Shown: positions 9,301 to 17,430, counted from the first letter of the stretch. The stretch: 64,000 nt of DNA from Thermobifida cellulosilytica TB100 (GCF_001517975.1 NZ_KQ950180.1:1180167-1244166); one strand, 5' to 3'. Translations and numbers: made by a program. Notes: generated from the sequence alone by a model not told the origin.

Positions 9301-10555
9301 CCGCCTCGGCGGCGCGGGTCCAGGCGGTCTCGGCGGTGTCGAGAAGACCGCGGTCGTAGGCGGCGAGGCCGACGGCGACGTGCGTCTCGGGCCGGTCGGC
9401 GCGGTCCAGGGCCAGACGCCACAGGCCGTCGGGGACGGGGGTGTCGGTCTGGTCGACGAGGTAGTCGAAGGGCCGCCACCCCGCCGGTCCCTGCTTTCCG
9501 CCGACGGTGATGGGCAGCAGCAGGCCGCAGGTGCCCTCGTGGAGCCGGGCGGCCCAGGAGAGGGCCTCGTCGAAGGGTTCGGGGTGCAGGTGCGAGGGCA
9601 GGTCGTAGAGTTCGTGGGCGGCCTCCAGCAGGGTGCGGTCGGCGTGTTCGACGCCGATGCGGGCCAGGTCGACGGCCGCGGCCACCACCCGGAACGCCCG
9701 CGGATGCCCGCCCTCGTCTCCGGACTGGTCCTGCTGGGCGCGCCACAGGTCGTGCAGTGCGGGGGCCGAGGACAGGTACTCGCCGACCCCGTGCCCGTAG
9801 CCCAGGCGCTGGCGGCGCGCCGCGTCCGCCACGGCCGCGTCCCCGCAGGACTGGGCGCGGTCCAGTTCCGCGTCGTTCCACTGCCGGGCCACCTCCACCG
9901 TGCGGGCTCCGGACAGCAGACGCCGTTCCTCCTCGGCCACGCTCCAGCCGCCCGCGTCGTCGGTGCGGGTCAGGACGGGGCTGGTGATGCGGGCGTAGGC
10001 GCTCTGGCGGATCGTGGCCACGACCACCGCGCCCGCCTCGTCGAACTGCTCCAGCAGGGCCGGGGTGAGACGGGCGCCTTCGTTGAGGTGCCGGTCGAGG
10101 TCGTCCAGCCACACCACCGCGCGCCTGCCGCTCCGGGCGTGGTCGGCCACCGCGGCCGCGAGCAGGGTCAGGTCGGTGCCCGGGTCGGGCACGAACACGT
10201 CCCGGTAGGCGAGCCGGGCGTCCACCGCCCGCCAGGCCGCCCGGGTCTTCCCCGCGGCGGACTGGCCCACCACCAGCACCATCCCGCCGTGCGTGACCGC
10301 GTGGTCCAGGAGCCGGACCAGTTCGGTGTCGCAGTCCCGGGGCACGTAGCACGGCAGTCCTCGCCTGGAGGGGTGGACGCCCACCCACAGCGGGTCCACC
10401 GTGGTGACCGGCGCCGACCACCACTGCGGGCCGCGCCGCCGCCTGTCCGCCGGTTCGGCTGCGTACCCGCCGGACCCCGGCCCCCAGAGCCCCACGCCTC
10501 CCACGATCAGCAGGGCGAGCGCCACTGCGGAGGAGAACTTCTTCGATCGACCCAC
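6374..10555 (-). CDS. Membrane-anchored P-loop NTPase with about 28 Sel1 repeats (truncated)
   Basis: A 1393-residue protein from GTG 10555. Residues about 8-28 form one hydrophobic segment, a membrane anchor or uncleaved signal. A P-loop NTPase follows: Walker A VVGQSAAGKT near 96-105 and Walker B VVWLDDLD near 146-153. After a helical linker, Sel1/TPR repeats run from about 390 to the end. The layout (NTPase plus long solenoid) is that of STAND-like signalling or defence ATPases, in which the repeats sense a ligand. The gene stops at a TAG inside a repeat, with 149 further in-frame codons beyond (5924-6373); the full product would be 1543 residues. No partner effector domain is visible. Function unassigned. 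Confidence 0.8.
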   Translation of the reverse strand: MGRSKKFSSAVALALLIVGGVGLWGPGSGGYAAEPADRRRRGPQWWSAPVTTVDPLWVGVHPSRRGLPCYVPRDCDTELVRLLDHAVTHGGMVLVVGQSAAGKTRAAWRAVDARLAYRDVFVPDPGTDLTLLAAAVADHARSGRRAVVWLDDLDRHLNEGARLTPALLEQFDEAGAVVVATIRQSAYARITSPVLTRTDDAGGWSVAEEERRLLSGARTVEVARQWNDAELDRAQSCGDAAVADAARRQRLGYGHGVGEYLSSAPALHDLWRAQQDQSGDEGGHPRAFRVVAAAVDLARIGVEHADRTLLEAAHELYDLPSHLHPEPFDEALSWAARLHEGTCGLLLPITVGGKQGPAGWRPFDYLVDQTDTPVPDGLWRLALDRADRPETHVAVGLAAYDRGLLDTAETAWTRAAEAGHPGAAYYLGVLLHEQKRQDEAESWYRRAVGATGSPRAMGNLGVLLAERGAAAEAERWWRRAAEAGDSGALFNLGVLDAERGAAAEAERWWRRAVEAGHPGAAHHLGVLYAERSEWVEAEQWWRRAAEAGHAGAMFNLGVLAAGQGETDEAEQWYRRAADAGHSGAEYNLGVLFAERGETDEAEQRWRRAADAGHPRAMVTLGVLHQQWNEIEEAERWWRRAAEAGDTDALFSLGLLAAERGDPATAESWHRRAAEAGHSTAMNHLAVLLRERGEVDEAERWWYRAVEAGDVDAMANLGLLASERGDEAAAERWWRRAAGEGHSGAVVNLGLLYRRRGEDERAERWYLRGTDKGDPEAMLGLGYLFHQRGETEKAEEWWRRAAEKGHSGAAVNLGLLAAERGEEAAAEEWYRRAAEAGNSDAMFNLGLRAAERGDLDTAEGWYRRGAETGDVDAMVNLGFLLKQRGEWDEAEQWYRRAAEAGNVDAAYNLGVLLAAEQGEEAAAEEWYRRAAEAGHAGAMNNLGGLFRQRGEETAAEEWWRHAAVAGHAGAMYNLGVLSAERGDLGAAEGWYWRGAEAGDPDAMVNLGLLLVERGETEEGETWYRRAAEQGDTGAMLNLGARYKERNELEEAEFWYRRAADAGHPDAMFTLGVVLAERGEWDEAEQWYRRAAEQGNMPAMGNLGVLLAERGEDEEAERWWRRAAEAGDPDSVVNIGILRERRGDLDEAERWYRRAADAGDPDTVNSFALFLAQRDRMDEAEQWWRQAADAGHPSAMFNLGVLYQRRNDETGAEPWYRRAADAGHPGAMANLGLLLHERGEVDEAEQWWRQAADAGHTDAMTNLGVLLAERGEDEEAEQWWRQAAETGDPDAMAHLGSLLAQQGKDEDAESWYRCAAEAGRTDVMGDLGLLLQQRGETDEAETWYRRAADAGHADAMHRLAVLLETRGREAEAEQWWRQAAEAGHAEAMNRLGLLK

Positions 10556-10726
10556 AGCGGGTCATCTTTGCAGCACTTGTTGAGAATTCCTACCGTTTTC
10601 CCGTTTTGATATGGCGTTTCCAGAATTTCACTCTTGCCTTTCCACCCCGAGAACGGTATGGGGCGGGAAATCCGGTGGGCCGCGACCGCCCTGCCCGGCC
10701 ACCCGGGCGGGGCGCCCGCCCTGCGC

Positions 10727-11479
10727 TCAGGCGTCCCGCCGGTGGAACACCACGGCCGCCGCCACGGCCGCCGCAGCCGTCCACGCGGCCAGGACGGCCC
10801 CGCCGAGCAGCGGTCCCAGCGCGTCGTCGGGCACCGGCCCCGTCCCGTACATCCGGGCGCCCGCCAGGGTGGGGAAGTAGTCGGCGCGGTCGGTGACCGT
10901 TTCGAGCAGGGACGGCACGACCAACAGCACGGGAAGCAGCACCGCCAGCGCCGCGACCGTGCTGCGCAGCGGCACCGCCACGGCACCGGAGAGCAGGCCG
11001 ACCAGCACCAGGTAGGCGACCGCGCCGACCGGGGGACGCAGGCCGTCCTCGGCGAACTGCTCCCCCAGCGGCTGCGCCAGGCCGCCCAGGACGAGCTGGG
11101 CGGCGGCGACCGCGGCGGCCACGGAGCCGGCCGCCGCGGGCAGCGCGGCCGCGAGGTAGGCGGCGGCCTTGCCGACCAGCAGCACCGTGCGCCGGGGCAC
11201 GCTGGTCAGGCTGGCGTGGATCTGCCCTCCCGAGTACTCGGTGGTGACCGTGAGGACCCCCAGCAGGACGAAGCCGACCTGCGTGTACCCCACCGCCTGG
11301 AGGGCGGTGCGCAGCGCGGAGACCGCTCCCGCGTCCGCCGCGTCGCGGGCCACGACCGCGAGCAGCGCGGCGAGCCCGGCCGTCCCCGCGACGGTGGCGG
11401 CGACCGTGGCGAGCGCGGCGGGGAGGGTGCGGAGCTTGTCGGCCTCCGCGGCGGTGACGTGTCCGAGGTCGAGGTTCAT
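10727..11479 (-). CDS. ABC-2 type transporter permease
   Basis: A 250-residue integral membrane protein from ATG 11479. It opens with a short cytosolic stretch (AEADKLRTL) typical of ABC-2 permeases and then alternates Ala/Leu/Val-rich helices, six in all, with TTEYSGGQIHASLTSVPRR after helix two. This TxEY...R pattern is common in actinobacterial ABC-2 permeases linked to drug or bacteriocin export. It is the last gene of a three-gene operon with a second permease and the ATPase. Fourteen bases separate it from the gene upstream. Substrate unknown. Confidence 0.85.
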   Translation of the reverse strand: MNLDLGHVTAAEADKLRTLPAALATVAATVAGTAGLAALLAVVARDAADAGAVSALRTALQAVGYTQVGFVLLGVLTVTTEYSGGQIHASLTSVPRRTVLLVGKAAAYLAAALPAAAGSVAAAVAAAQLVLGGLAQPLGEQFAEDGLRPPVGAVAYLVLVGLLSGAVAVPLRSTVAALAVLLPVLLVVPSLLETVTDRADYFPTLAGARMYGTGPVPDDALGPLLGGAVLAAWTAAAAVAAAVVFHRRDA

Positions 11480-11493
11480 GGCGGCTCCGGCGG

Positions 11494-12285
11494 TCAGGCG
11501 TCGCGGCGGACGAACACGGCCGCGGCGACGGCGAGGAGCACGGCGGTCCACGCGGCCATGACCAGCCCTCCGGCCACCGGTCCGAGCGGGTCCTCCACCG
11601 GGGAGTAGGCGCCGAACATCCGGCCCCCGGCCAGGTCCGGCAGGTACTTCGCCAGCGGGGTGACCATGGACGCCAGCAGGGACAGCGACACGAACGTGCC
11701 GTTGACGATCAGCACGATCAGCGGGACGACCCCGTTGCGGACCAGCACGGTGACCGCGAACGCGAGCAGCGCGGTGAGGACCAGGTAGCAGACGCCGCCG
11801 ACCACCCGCCCGCCGATCTCGGCGGCCACCTCGTCCAGGGGGTGCCCGTGCCCGCCCAGCACCGCCTGGGCCGCCACGACCGAGACCGGGACCGCGACGG
11901 CCGAGGCCAGGGCGGTCACCGTGGCCAGCGCCAGCGCCTTGGCGGCCAGCAGCGGCACCCGCCGGGGCAGCCCGGTCAGGGTCGCGGTGATCTGGCGTCC
12001 GCTGCCCGCGCCACGCCGGGTCGGGGTGTACTCGCTGCTCATCACGACCACGCCGAGGACGATCGCGCCGACCGCGGCCACGGGGATCCCGTCGAGGCCC
12101 GCGTCGATCGTGGACAGGTCGACCAGTCCTCCGGTGTCTCCCGTGTCGAGGGCGCGCCGCAGCGCCGACGTGTTCACCACGGCCACCCCCGGCGCGAGGA
12201 GCAGCAGCAGGCCCAGCGCGACGTACCCGGACGGCAGCGAAGCCAGTTTGGCGAACTCGGCGGCCAACGCGGTGCGGAAGGTCAC
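11494..12285 (-). CDS. ABC-2 type transporter permease
   Basis: A 263-residue paralogue of the permease encoded next to it, with the same MTFRTALAAEFAKLASLP cytosolic start, SSEYTPTRRGAGSGRQIT loop and C-terminal VFVRRDA ending. Six hydrophobic helices are visible. It overlaps the ATPase gene by four bases (ATGA), so the two are translationally coupled. The two permeases would pair as a heterodimer with an ATPase dimer in the cytoplasmic membrane. Confidence 0.87.
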   Translation of the reverse strand: MTFRTALAAEFAKLASLPSGYVALGLLLLLAPGVAVVNTSALRRALDTGDTGGLVDLSTIDAGLDGIPVAAVGAIVLGVVVMSSEYTPTRRGAGSGRQITATLTGLPRRVPLLAAKALALATVTALASAVAVPVSVVAAQAVLGGHGHPLDEVAAEIGGRVVGGVCYLVLTALLAFAVTVLVRNGVVPLIVLIVNGTFVSLSLLASMVTPLAKYLPDLAGGRMFGAYSPVEDPLGPVAGGLVMAAWTAVLLAVAAAVFVRRDA

Positions 12286-13001
12286 GCGCCACCTCCGGCG
12301 TCCTGCCCGCCCGGGCCGGTCAGGGCGAAGAACGCGTCCTCCAGGGAGGAGTGCCCCGCGGTCACCTCGGCCACCGTCCCCCGGGCGACGATCCTGCCCC
12401 GGTCGATGACGACCAGGTCGTCGGCGGTCTCGGCGACCTCGCCCATCAGGTGGCTGGAGAGCAGCACGGTCCGGCCCGCCGCGGCGTAGTCCCGCAGGAA
12501 GCGGCGCATCCAGCGGATCCCCTCGGCGTCCAGGCCGTTGACCGGCTCGTCGAGGACGAGCACCTCGGGTTCGCCGAGCAGGGCGGCGGCCAGGCCGAGG
12601 CGCTGGCCCATGCCGAGGGAGAACGCGCCGACCCGCCTACGGGCCGCACCGGTCAGGCCCACGGTGTCGAGCACCTCGGCCACCCGGGACCGCGGAATGC
12701 CGTTGCTGCGGGCCAGCCAGGTCAGGTGGGCCCGCGCGCTGCGGGAGGGGTGCGCCCCGGCGTCCAGCAGGGCGCCGACCGTCCGCAGCGGGTGGCGCAG
12801 GCGGCGGTAGGGGACCCCGTTGATCAGGGCGGTTCCCCCGTCGGCGGAGTCCAGGCCGAGGAGGATGCGCAGCGTGGAGGTCTTCCCGGCGCCGTTGGGG
12901 CCGAGGAACCCGGTGACCCTGCCGGGGGAGGCGGTGAAGCTGACGTCGTCCACGACGGCTCTCCCGCCGCGGCGTTTGGTCAGGTGTGCCACGTCGATCA
13001 T
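12282..13001 (-). CDS. ABC transporter ATP-binding protein
   Basis: A 239-residue nucleotide-binding subunit. Walker A is GPNGAGKT, the signature FSLGMGQRLGL, Walker B VLVLDEP, and the H-loop SSHL. ATG 13001 (MIDVAHLTKRRGG) is chosen because the 12 codons upstream are not conserved-looking. The overall form matches ATPases of ABC-2 exporters (BcrA/NatA type). It is first of a three-gene operon with two permeases. The NarL-type two-component genes directly upstream, same strand and 67 bases away, are an obvious candidate controller. Confidence 0.93.
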   Translation of the reverse strand: MIDVAHLTKRRGGRAVVDDVSFTASPGRVTGFLGPNGAGKTSTLRILLGLDSADGGTALINGVPYRRLRHPLRTVGALLDAGAHPSRSARAHLTWLARSNGIPRSRVAEVLDTVGLTGAARRRVGAFSLGMGQRLGLAAALLGEPEVLVLDEPVNGLDAEGIRWMRRFLRDYAAAGRTVLLSSHLMGEVAETADDLVVIDRGRIVARGTVAEVTAGHSSLEDAFFALTGPGGQDAGGGA

Positions 13002-13068
13002 GCGCCCAGCGTCGCAACGGGACGGTCCGGCGCACATCGGCCAAAGGTTGACACCGCGTCGTAGCGGC

Positions 13069-13728
13069 CTACCGGATCTCGGCGATGTACCCGGACTCGT
13101 AGACGAGGATGACCAGTTGGGTGCGGTCGCGTACGCCCAGCTTGGTGAAGAGCCGGCTCAGGTAGGTCTTGACGGTGGCCTTGCTGAGGAAGAGCTCGGC
13201 GGCGATCTCCTCGTTGGACAGCCCGCGGGTGATCGCGGCGACGACGTCGCGTTCCCGGTCGGTGAGGCCGCGGAAGCGGGAGCGGTCGGCGGTGCGGCGG
13301 CGCGGGGCGACGTGGGCGATCATCCGCCGCGTCACCTCGGGGGCGAGCATCGCGTTGCCGTCCCGGACCGTGCGGACGGCCCGCACGATCTCCTCGGGGG
13401 GTGCGTTCTTCAACAGGAAGCCGGAGGCGCCCGCGCGCAGCGCCTCGTAGACGTACTCGTCGAGGTCGAACGTGGTCAGCACGACGACCCTGGTGTCCGG
13501 GTGGTGGTCGCAGACCAGCCGGGTGGCGGCCAGCCCGTCCAGGACGGGCATGCGGACGTCCATGAGCACGACGTCCGGCCGGTGCGCGCGGACCGCGGCG
13601 ACGGCCTCCCGCCCGTTGCGCGCCTGCGCCCGGACGGCCATGCCGGGGGCGCTGTCGACGAGTTCCACGAGGGCGGCGCGGGAGAGGTCCTCGTCCTCGG
13701 CGACCACCACGCCGATCGGTTCGCTCAT
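13069..13728 (-). CDS. NarL/FixJ-family response regulator
   Basis: A 219-residue two-domain regulator. The receiver has the acidic pair in VVVAEDEDLSR, the phospho-acceptor Asp in VVLMDVRMP and the conserved Lys in GFLLKNAP. The C-terminal LuxR-type helix-turn-helix reads LTDRERDVVAAITRGLSNEE and SKATVKTYLSRLFTKL. It overlaps the kinase gene upstream by four bases. It most likely controls the ABC-2 operon downstream, as in many actinobacterial LiaR/NarL plus exporter modules. Confidence 0.95.
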   Translation of the reverse strand: MSEPIGVVVAEDEDLSRAALVELVDSAPGMAVRAQARNGREAVAAVRAHRPDVVLMDVRMPVLDGLAATRLVCDHHPDTRVVVLTTFDLDEYVYEALRAGASGFLLKNAPPEEIVRAVRTVRDGNAMLAPEVTRRMIAHVAPRRRTADRSRFRGLTDRERDVVAAITRGLSNEEIAAELFLSKATVKTYLSRLFTKLGVRDRTQLVILVYESGYIAEIR

Positions 13729-14864
13729 GGGGTGTCCTGTCCGTGCGGGTCGGCGGGGAGGGAGGCGCGGAGGACGAACCCGCCGTCGGGGCGCTGCTGG
13801 GCGGTGAGCTCCCCGCCCAGCAGGCCGACGCGTTCGCGCAGGCCCACCAGGCCGAAGCCGGGGCCGTCGCCGGGCTCCGGACGGCGGGCGGCCGGGCCGT
13901 TGGCGACCTCGACGTCCACCCGCGTGTCGGTGGCGGTGACGGTCACCGCGCACCGGGCGCCAGGGGCGTGCCGGACCGCGTTGGTCAGCCCTTCCTGCAC
14001 GACCCGGTACACGGCCCGCTGCGTGCCCGCGGGGAGCGTGCGGGGCGGACCGGTGACCGTCAGGGTGACGGGGGTGCCCGCCTGTTCGGCGCGGGCGGCG
14101 AGCGCGTCCAGGTCGTCGAGGCCGGGCTGCGGGGCGTGCTCGGCGGGGCCGGTGTCGGCGCGCAGGACGCCGAGCATGGCCCGCATGTCGGCCAGCGCGG
14201 TGCGGCTGGTCTCCTCGATGGTGGCGAGCTTGGCGCGCAGCGCCTCGGGGTCGTCGGCGGTGCTGTGCCGCCCCACCCCGGAGACGATGGAGATCGTGCC
14301 GAGCGAGTGCGACACGACGTCGTGCAGCTCCCGCACGACCCGCAGCCGCTCCGCGGCCACGGCGCGGTCCCGTTCGGCGCGCGCCGCGTGCGCGGCCTCC
14401 AGTTGCCTGCGCCGGGCGGTGCTGCCCAGCGCCCACGCCATGCCCAGCGCCAGCCCGCTCACCAGCAGGTAGCGGACCACTTCGAGGGCGCGCTCGCTGC
14501 CGCCGACCAGGAAGAGGGCGACGATCGCCGCGAAGAACACCGCCGGAAGCCGCCACCGGATCTCCCCGCGCTCCAGGGCGACCTCGTACAGCGTCCACGC
14601 GGCGAGCAGGAACGGCTCCTCGGTGACGCCGAGGAGCAGGCCGGTCAGGGTCGCACCGGTGACGGCGGCGAAGGCGCCCAGCGGCCAGCGGCTCCGGGTC
14701 AGGGTTCCCGCCACGGCGACCAGGGCTGCCGCGGCGTGCAGCGCGGTCACCCACCCCGGCCCGCCGCCGAACGGGGTCCAGAACAGCAGCACGCACAGCA
14801 GGACCGCGCCCACCTCCACGGCGGGCCCTCCGAGGTCGCTCCTGGAGGCACGCCGCTGGCTCAT
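13725..14864 (-). CDS. Sensor histidine kinase (HisKA_3 / NarX-DesK type)
   Basis: A 379-residue kinase from ATG 14864. The N-terminal 140 residues are hydrophobic with about five membrane segments and no large extracellular domain, as in intramembrane-sensing kinases. The phospho-acceptor motif is ELHDVVSHSLG; the HATPase domain shows the N-box region VVQEGLTNAVRHA and a G-box GFGLVGLRERV. It transfers phosphate to the partner regulator whose gene overlaps it. The extra frame upstream of 14864 is not used, since a divergent methyltransferase gene lies there. Confidence 0.94.
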   Translation of the reverse strand: MSQRRASRSDLGGPAVEVGAVLLCVLLFWTPFGGGPGWVTALHAAAALVAVAGTLTRSRWPLGAFAAVTGATLTGLLLGVTEEPFLLAAWTLYEVALERGEIRWRLPAVFFAAIVALFLVGGSERALEVVRYLLVSGLALGMAWALGSTARRRQLEAAHAARAERDRAVAAERLRVVRELHDVVSHSLGTISIVSGVGRHSTADDPEALRAKLATIEETSRTALADMRAMLGVLRADTGPAEHAPQPGLDDLDALAARAEQAGTPVTLTVTGPPRTLPAGTQRAVYRVVQEGLTNAVRHAPGARCAVTVTATDTRVDVEVANGPAARRPEPGDGPGFGLVGLRERVGLLGGELTAQQRPDGGFVLRASLPADPHGQDTP

Positions 14865-14996
14865 GGCCCCGATCGTAGGGGACGCGGCGTCCTCGCTTCC
14901 CGCGCGCAGACGGCCCCGCGGCCGGGTCCGTGCTGGGCACCGGCCACCGGTTCCACGGAGAATGGACGGGGAACGGTCGGGGAGGGGTGAGGTGTC

Positions 14997-15623
14997 GTGG
15001 ACGCGCAGGAGTGGGACCGCCGCTACCGGGAGCGGGAGCTGGTGTGGGGCGCGGAGCCGAACAGGTTCGTCGTCGAGGCGGCCGCCGACCTGCCGCCGGG
15101 GCGGGCGCTGGACGTGGCCGCGGGCGAGGGGCGCAACGCGGTGTGGCTCGCCGAGCGGGGCTGGCAGGTCACGGCCTACGACTTCTCGCCGGTGGCGGTG
15201 GAGCGGGGCAGGCGCGTCGCCCGGGAGCGCGGCGTGGAGGTGGAGTGGCTGGTCGCCGACGCCCGCGACCCCGCGCCCCTCCGGGAGGGCTACGACCTGG
15301 TGCTCCTCTGCTACCTGCACCTGCCGCGCGACGACTGGCGGCGTGCGCTCGCCGAGGCGGTGCGGGCGCTGGCCCCCGGAGGGCGGCTGGTGAGCGTGGG
15401 GCACGCCCTGGACAACCTGGTCCGCGGCACCGGCGGCCCGCAGGATCCGAAGGTGCTGCACGTCCCCCAGAACATCGCCATGGCGATCACCGAGACCGCG
15501 GCCCTGGAGCACTTCGCCGTGCGCATCGAACGCGCCGGACAGGTGACCCGCGAGGTCGTCGCCGAGGACGGGACGCGCACCGCGATCGACTCCCTCGTGG
15601 TCGCACACCGCGCCGACCGGTGA
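14997..15623 (+). CDS. Class I SAM-dependent methyltransferase
   Basis: A 208-residue protein from GTG 14997, preceded by a strong GGGGAGGGG Shine-Dalgarno. Motif I is LDVAAGEGRNAVWLA, with the acidic post-I residue in VTAYDFSPVAVE, and motif II around VEWLVADARD. It matches the short TehB-like/type 11 methyltransferases. The N-terminal WDRRYRERELVWG is typical of that group. Substrate unknown. Divergent from the histidine kinase gene. Confidence 0.88.
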   Translation: MDAQEWDRRYRERELVWGAEPNRFVVEAAADLPPGRALDVAAGEGRNAVWLAERGWQVTAYDFSPVAVERGRRVARERGVEVEWLVADARDPAPLREGYDLVLLCYLHLPRDDWRRALAEAVRALAPGGRLVSVGHALDNLVRGTGGPQDPKVLHVPQNIAMAITETAALEHFAVRIERAGQVTREVVAEDGTRTAIDSLVVAHRADR

Positions 15624-15707
15624 GGTCCGCGGGGCGTCCGCGGAGTGTCACCACCGGCTGCCGTCATGCCCGCGGATTCCTGTCCCGTCCGAGCGAGGAG
15701 GCCGCCC

Positions 15708-15936
15708 GTGACCCCGCAGCAGTTCATCGACGCCGCCCTGTGGTTCCCCGAGGCGGTCGGGACCGAGCCGTTCGGCCCGGGAACACTGGTGTACAAGGTG
15801 GCGGGCACGATGTTCGCGCTGCTCGGCGAGCGCAACCGGGAGGGGTCCCGTTCGTGACGCTCAAGTGCGCCCCCGGCCTCGCCCTGGAGCTGCGCGCGGA
15901 GTTCGCCTCGGTGATCCCCGGCCACCACACCAACAA
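15708..15936 (+). pseudogene. yjbR/mmcQ gene, 5' part (frameshifted and interrupted)
   Basis: GTG 15708 follows GAGGAG by seven bases. The product begins VTPQQFIDAALWFPEAVG, TEPFGPGTLVYKVAG, the start of YjbR/MmcQ-family proteins (CyaY-like fold, DNA-binding proposed). Near 15840-15846 a missing G shifts the frame; restoring it gives GVPFVTLKCAPGLALELRAE. Homology then stops at HHTN around 15936, and the missing C-terminus resumes 1.6 kb away at 17527. Joined, the parts make a normal family member of about 128 residues. Confidence 0.85.
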
Positions 15937-16108
15937 CCCAGCGTTGGATCAAATCACCGCTCTTCCCACCAGGCGGGCCCACGGACAGCAACACGGCCCG
16001 GTTCGCGGCCAACGGCCCCGGACATACCAGGGGGCCGGAAGCGGTACCGCGCCGTACCTACTTTCGGCCCCGTTGTCCCCGCCTGTCCACGGGGACGTCT
16101 CTGCTGTC

Positions 16109-16324
16109 CTACTCGTCCGCGTCCCGCGCGGCGTTGCGCCACGGCCCGGGGAGCACCCCGCCGGAACGGAGCCACTGGTCCAGGGCCGTGAACGCCGCGT
16201 CCGTGTCCGGGAACACGTCCACGTGATCGCGGAGCGCTTCACTCAAGGCGTCGTAAAGCCAGTCCGCGTGTTCGGCGGCGTCCCACTCCGGCCCCGCCGC
16301 GCCCTCCTCCGGGTAGCGAGTCAC
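16109..16324 (-). CDS. Small acidic hypothetical protein on the insertion
   Basis: Seventy-one residues from GTG 16324, which overlaps the stop of the upstream secreted-protein gene (GTGA). The protein is acidic and Trp-containing (EHADWLYDALSEALRDHVDV), soluble and helical. No family recognised. Coupled translation with the upstream gene suggests the pair is real. Confidence 0.5.
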   Translation of the reverse strand: MTRYPEEGAAGPEWDAAEHADWLYDALSEALRDHVDVFPDTDAAFTALDQWLRSGGVLPGPWRNAARDADE

Positions 16325-16644
16325 CGCGCCACCCCCGCCCGTTCATAGGCGACGTAGTAGGGGCGGACAAAGGCCGCTTGCGGGTTGACGTTCTCCAGAT
16401 CCACGACCGGCGGCGTCCACGGAACGGCCGGGTCATAGGGACTCCGCACTTCGGGGAGCGCGTAGCGGCGGACACGGGACGTCGTTCGCGGGGCCGGTGC
16501 ACCGTCCGCCTGGACGCGGGGAGCTGTTCGCGGGGCGGGGCCCGCCTGGACGAGGTCAGCGGCCCCGCGTGGGGCGGCGTGGGCACCGCGCGCAGGAAGA
16601 ACGAGGCGGACAAGGGCCGCCACAACGACAAGTAGAGTTCTCAT
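16321..16644 (-). CDS. Small putative secreted protein on the insertion
   Basis: A 107-residue protein from ATG 16644, with GGGAG nine bases upstream. The N-terminus (MRTLLVVVAALVRLVLPARG, then AHA-AP) reads as a signal peptide with a cleavage site near residue 24. The rest is Pro/Arg-rich with a C-terminal conserved-looking segment ENVNPQAAFVRPYYVAYERA. No family recognised. First gene of a two-gene operon inside the insertion. Confidence 0.55.
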   Translation of the reverse strand: MRTLLVVVAALVRLVLPARGAHAAPRGAADLVQAGPAPRTAPRVQADGAPAPRTTSRVRRYALPEVRSPYDPAVPWTPPVVDLENVNPQAAFVRPYYVAYERAGVAR

Positions 16645-16799
16645 TGTCAGCGCTCCCTGGAAGCGTTGGCCACGGCCCGGGGACGTTGCCGCGTCCGCCG
16701 GGTCCTTTGTTTTCCCATGAGCTTATCCCAACCTGTTACGTCCTGTCTCGTGATGTGTCGTGCTGAGTGTCATTAGTACGAGCCGCTTAGCGTCGTTCC

Positions 16800-17069
16800 A
16801 TGTCGATCGACCTGGACGGGCCGGAACCGCTGTACCGCCAGATTGCGAACTTCATAGCGCGGCGGATAGCGGACGGGACATATCCCCCAAACAGGAAGGT
16901 CCCCTCAGAATCGGCCATATGCGAAGAATTCGGCGTCTCGCGGCGGACGGCCCGGAGCGCATACGCGCTACTGGCAGAGCGGGGACTCATCGTCACCGTC
17001 CCCGGGAAGGGGACCTATGTGGCCGAGCGGTCCCGGGACGCGGACGAGGACGGGGACGCAGACCGCTAA
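16800..17069 (+). CDS. Short GntR-family transcriptional regulator
   Basis: An 89-residue protein consisting of a single winged helix-turn-helix: GPEPLYRQIANFIARRIADG, then SESAICEEFGVSRRTARSAY and GLIVTVPGKGTYV. It lacks the usual ligand-binding C-terminal domain, like the short KorSA-type repressors that control transfer and excision on actinomycete integrative elements. There is no clear Shine-Dalgarno upstream of ATG 16800. Likely represses genes of the element and itself; that is inference. Confidence 0.85.
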   Translation: MSIDLDGPEPLYRQIANFIARRIADGTYPPNRKVPSESAICEEFGVSRRTARSAYALLAERGLIVTVPGKGTYVAERSRDADEDGDADR

Positions 17070-17104
17070 GCCTGCCTGCGCAGTCCTGCCCAACCTCCGG
17101 GCAC

Positions 17105-17151
17105 AAAAAACGGGGCCGGACGCTCCCCCTCACGGGGGGCATCCGGCCCCG
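17105..17151 (-). terminator. Rho-independent terminator
   Basis: A hairpin with a CGGGGCCGGA stem (17111-17120 pairing with 17141-17151) and additional C/G pairing inward is followed, on the minus strand, by TTTTTTG. It directly follows the stop of the minus-strand gene at 17170 and so supports that gene being expressed. It would also stop rightward transcripts of the GntR gene. Confidence 0.8.
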
Positions 17152-17169
17152 ATCACTGCCCGGGCGGAG

Positions 17170-17430
17170 TCACCACTCCTCCGCTCCCAACGCGTCCACG
17201 GCGTCCAGCACCCCCACGACCGGGGACCCGATCCCAGACGGAACCGCGCGGACCTCGCGGCCACACTCGTGGCACTCCCGTCCACCTCCGCATACCACCT
17301 CGCGGAAGACTACGGCGCGGTCAGCGCCCAACTCCGCCGCGCGGCGGCGGCAGTCAGCCTCCTGCCCGTCCAGGCTGTCGGACACCTCGGTGTCGCGAGA
17401 CGGACGGAGGTGGAGGACAGCAGTGGGCAT
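17170..17430 (-). CDS. Short serine-recombinase-like protein
   Basis: Eighty-six residues from ATG 17430 with GGAGG nine bases upstream; a start at 17457 is less likely. The first half, MPTAVLHLRPSRDTEV then LDGQEADCRRRAAELGADR, resembles the start of serine recombinases (the Y-R-S-D catalytic strand and the QE-x-C helix). The catalytic Ser position is kept in LRPSRD but the rest of the catalytic domain and the DNA-binding domain are absent. The second half has Cys/His pairs (CGGGRECHECG) suggesting a metal site. Perhaps a regulatory remnant of the element's integrase. Followed by a good terminator. Confidence 0.55.
   Translation of the reverse strand: MPTAVLHLRPSRDTEVSDSLDGQEADCRRRAAELGADRAVVFREVVCGGGRECHECGREVRAVPSGIGSPVVGVLDAVDALGAEEW

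Noticed and set aside
3497-10609. A 2370-codon open frame on the plus strand, antisense to the Sel1 NTPase
   Set aside because: It is a by-product of the GC-rich, periodic repeat DNA; its translation is low-complexity Gly/Pro/Arg/Val and the minus-strand frame has clear domains and motifs.
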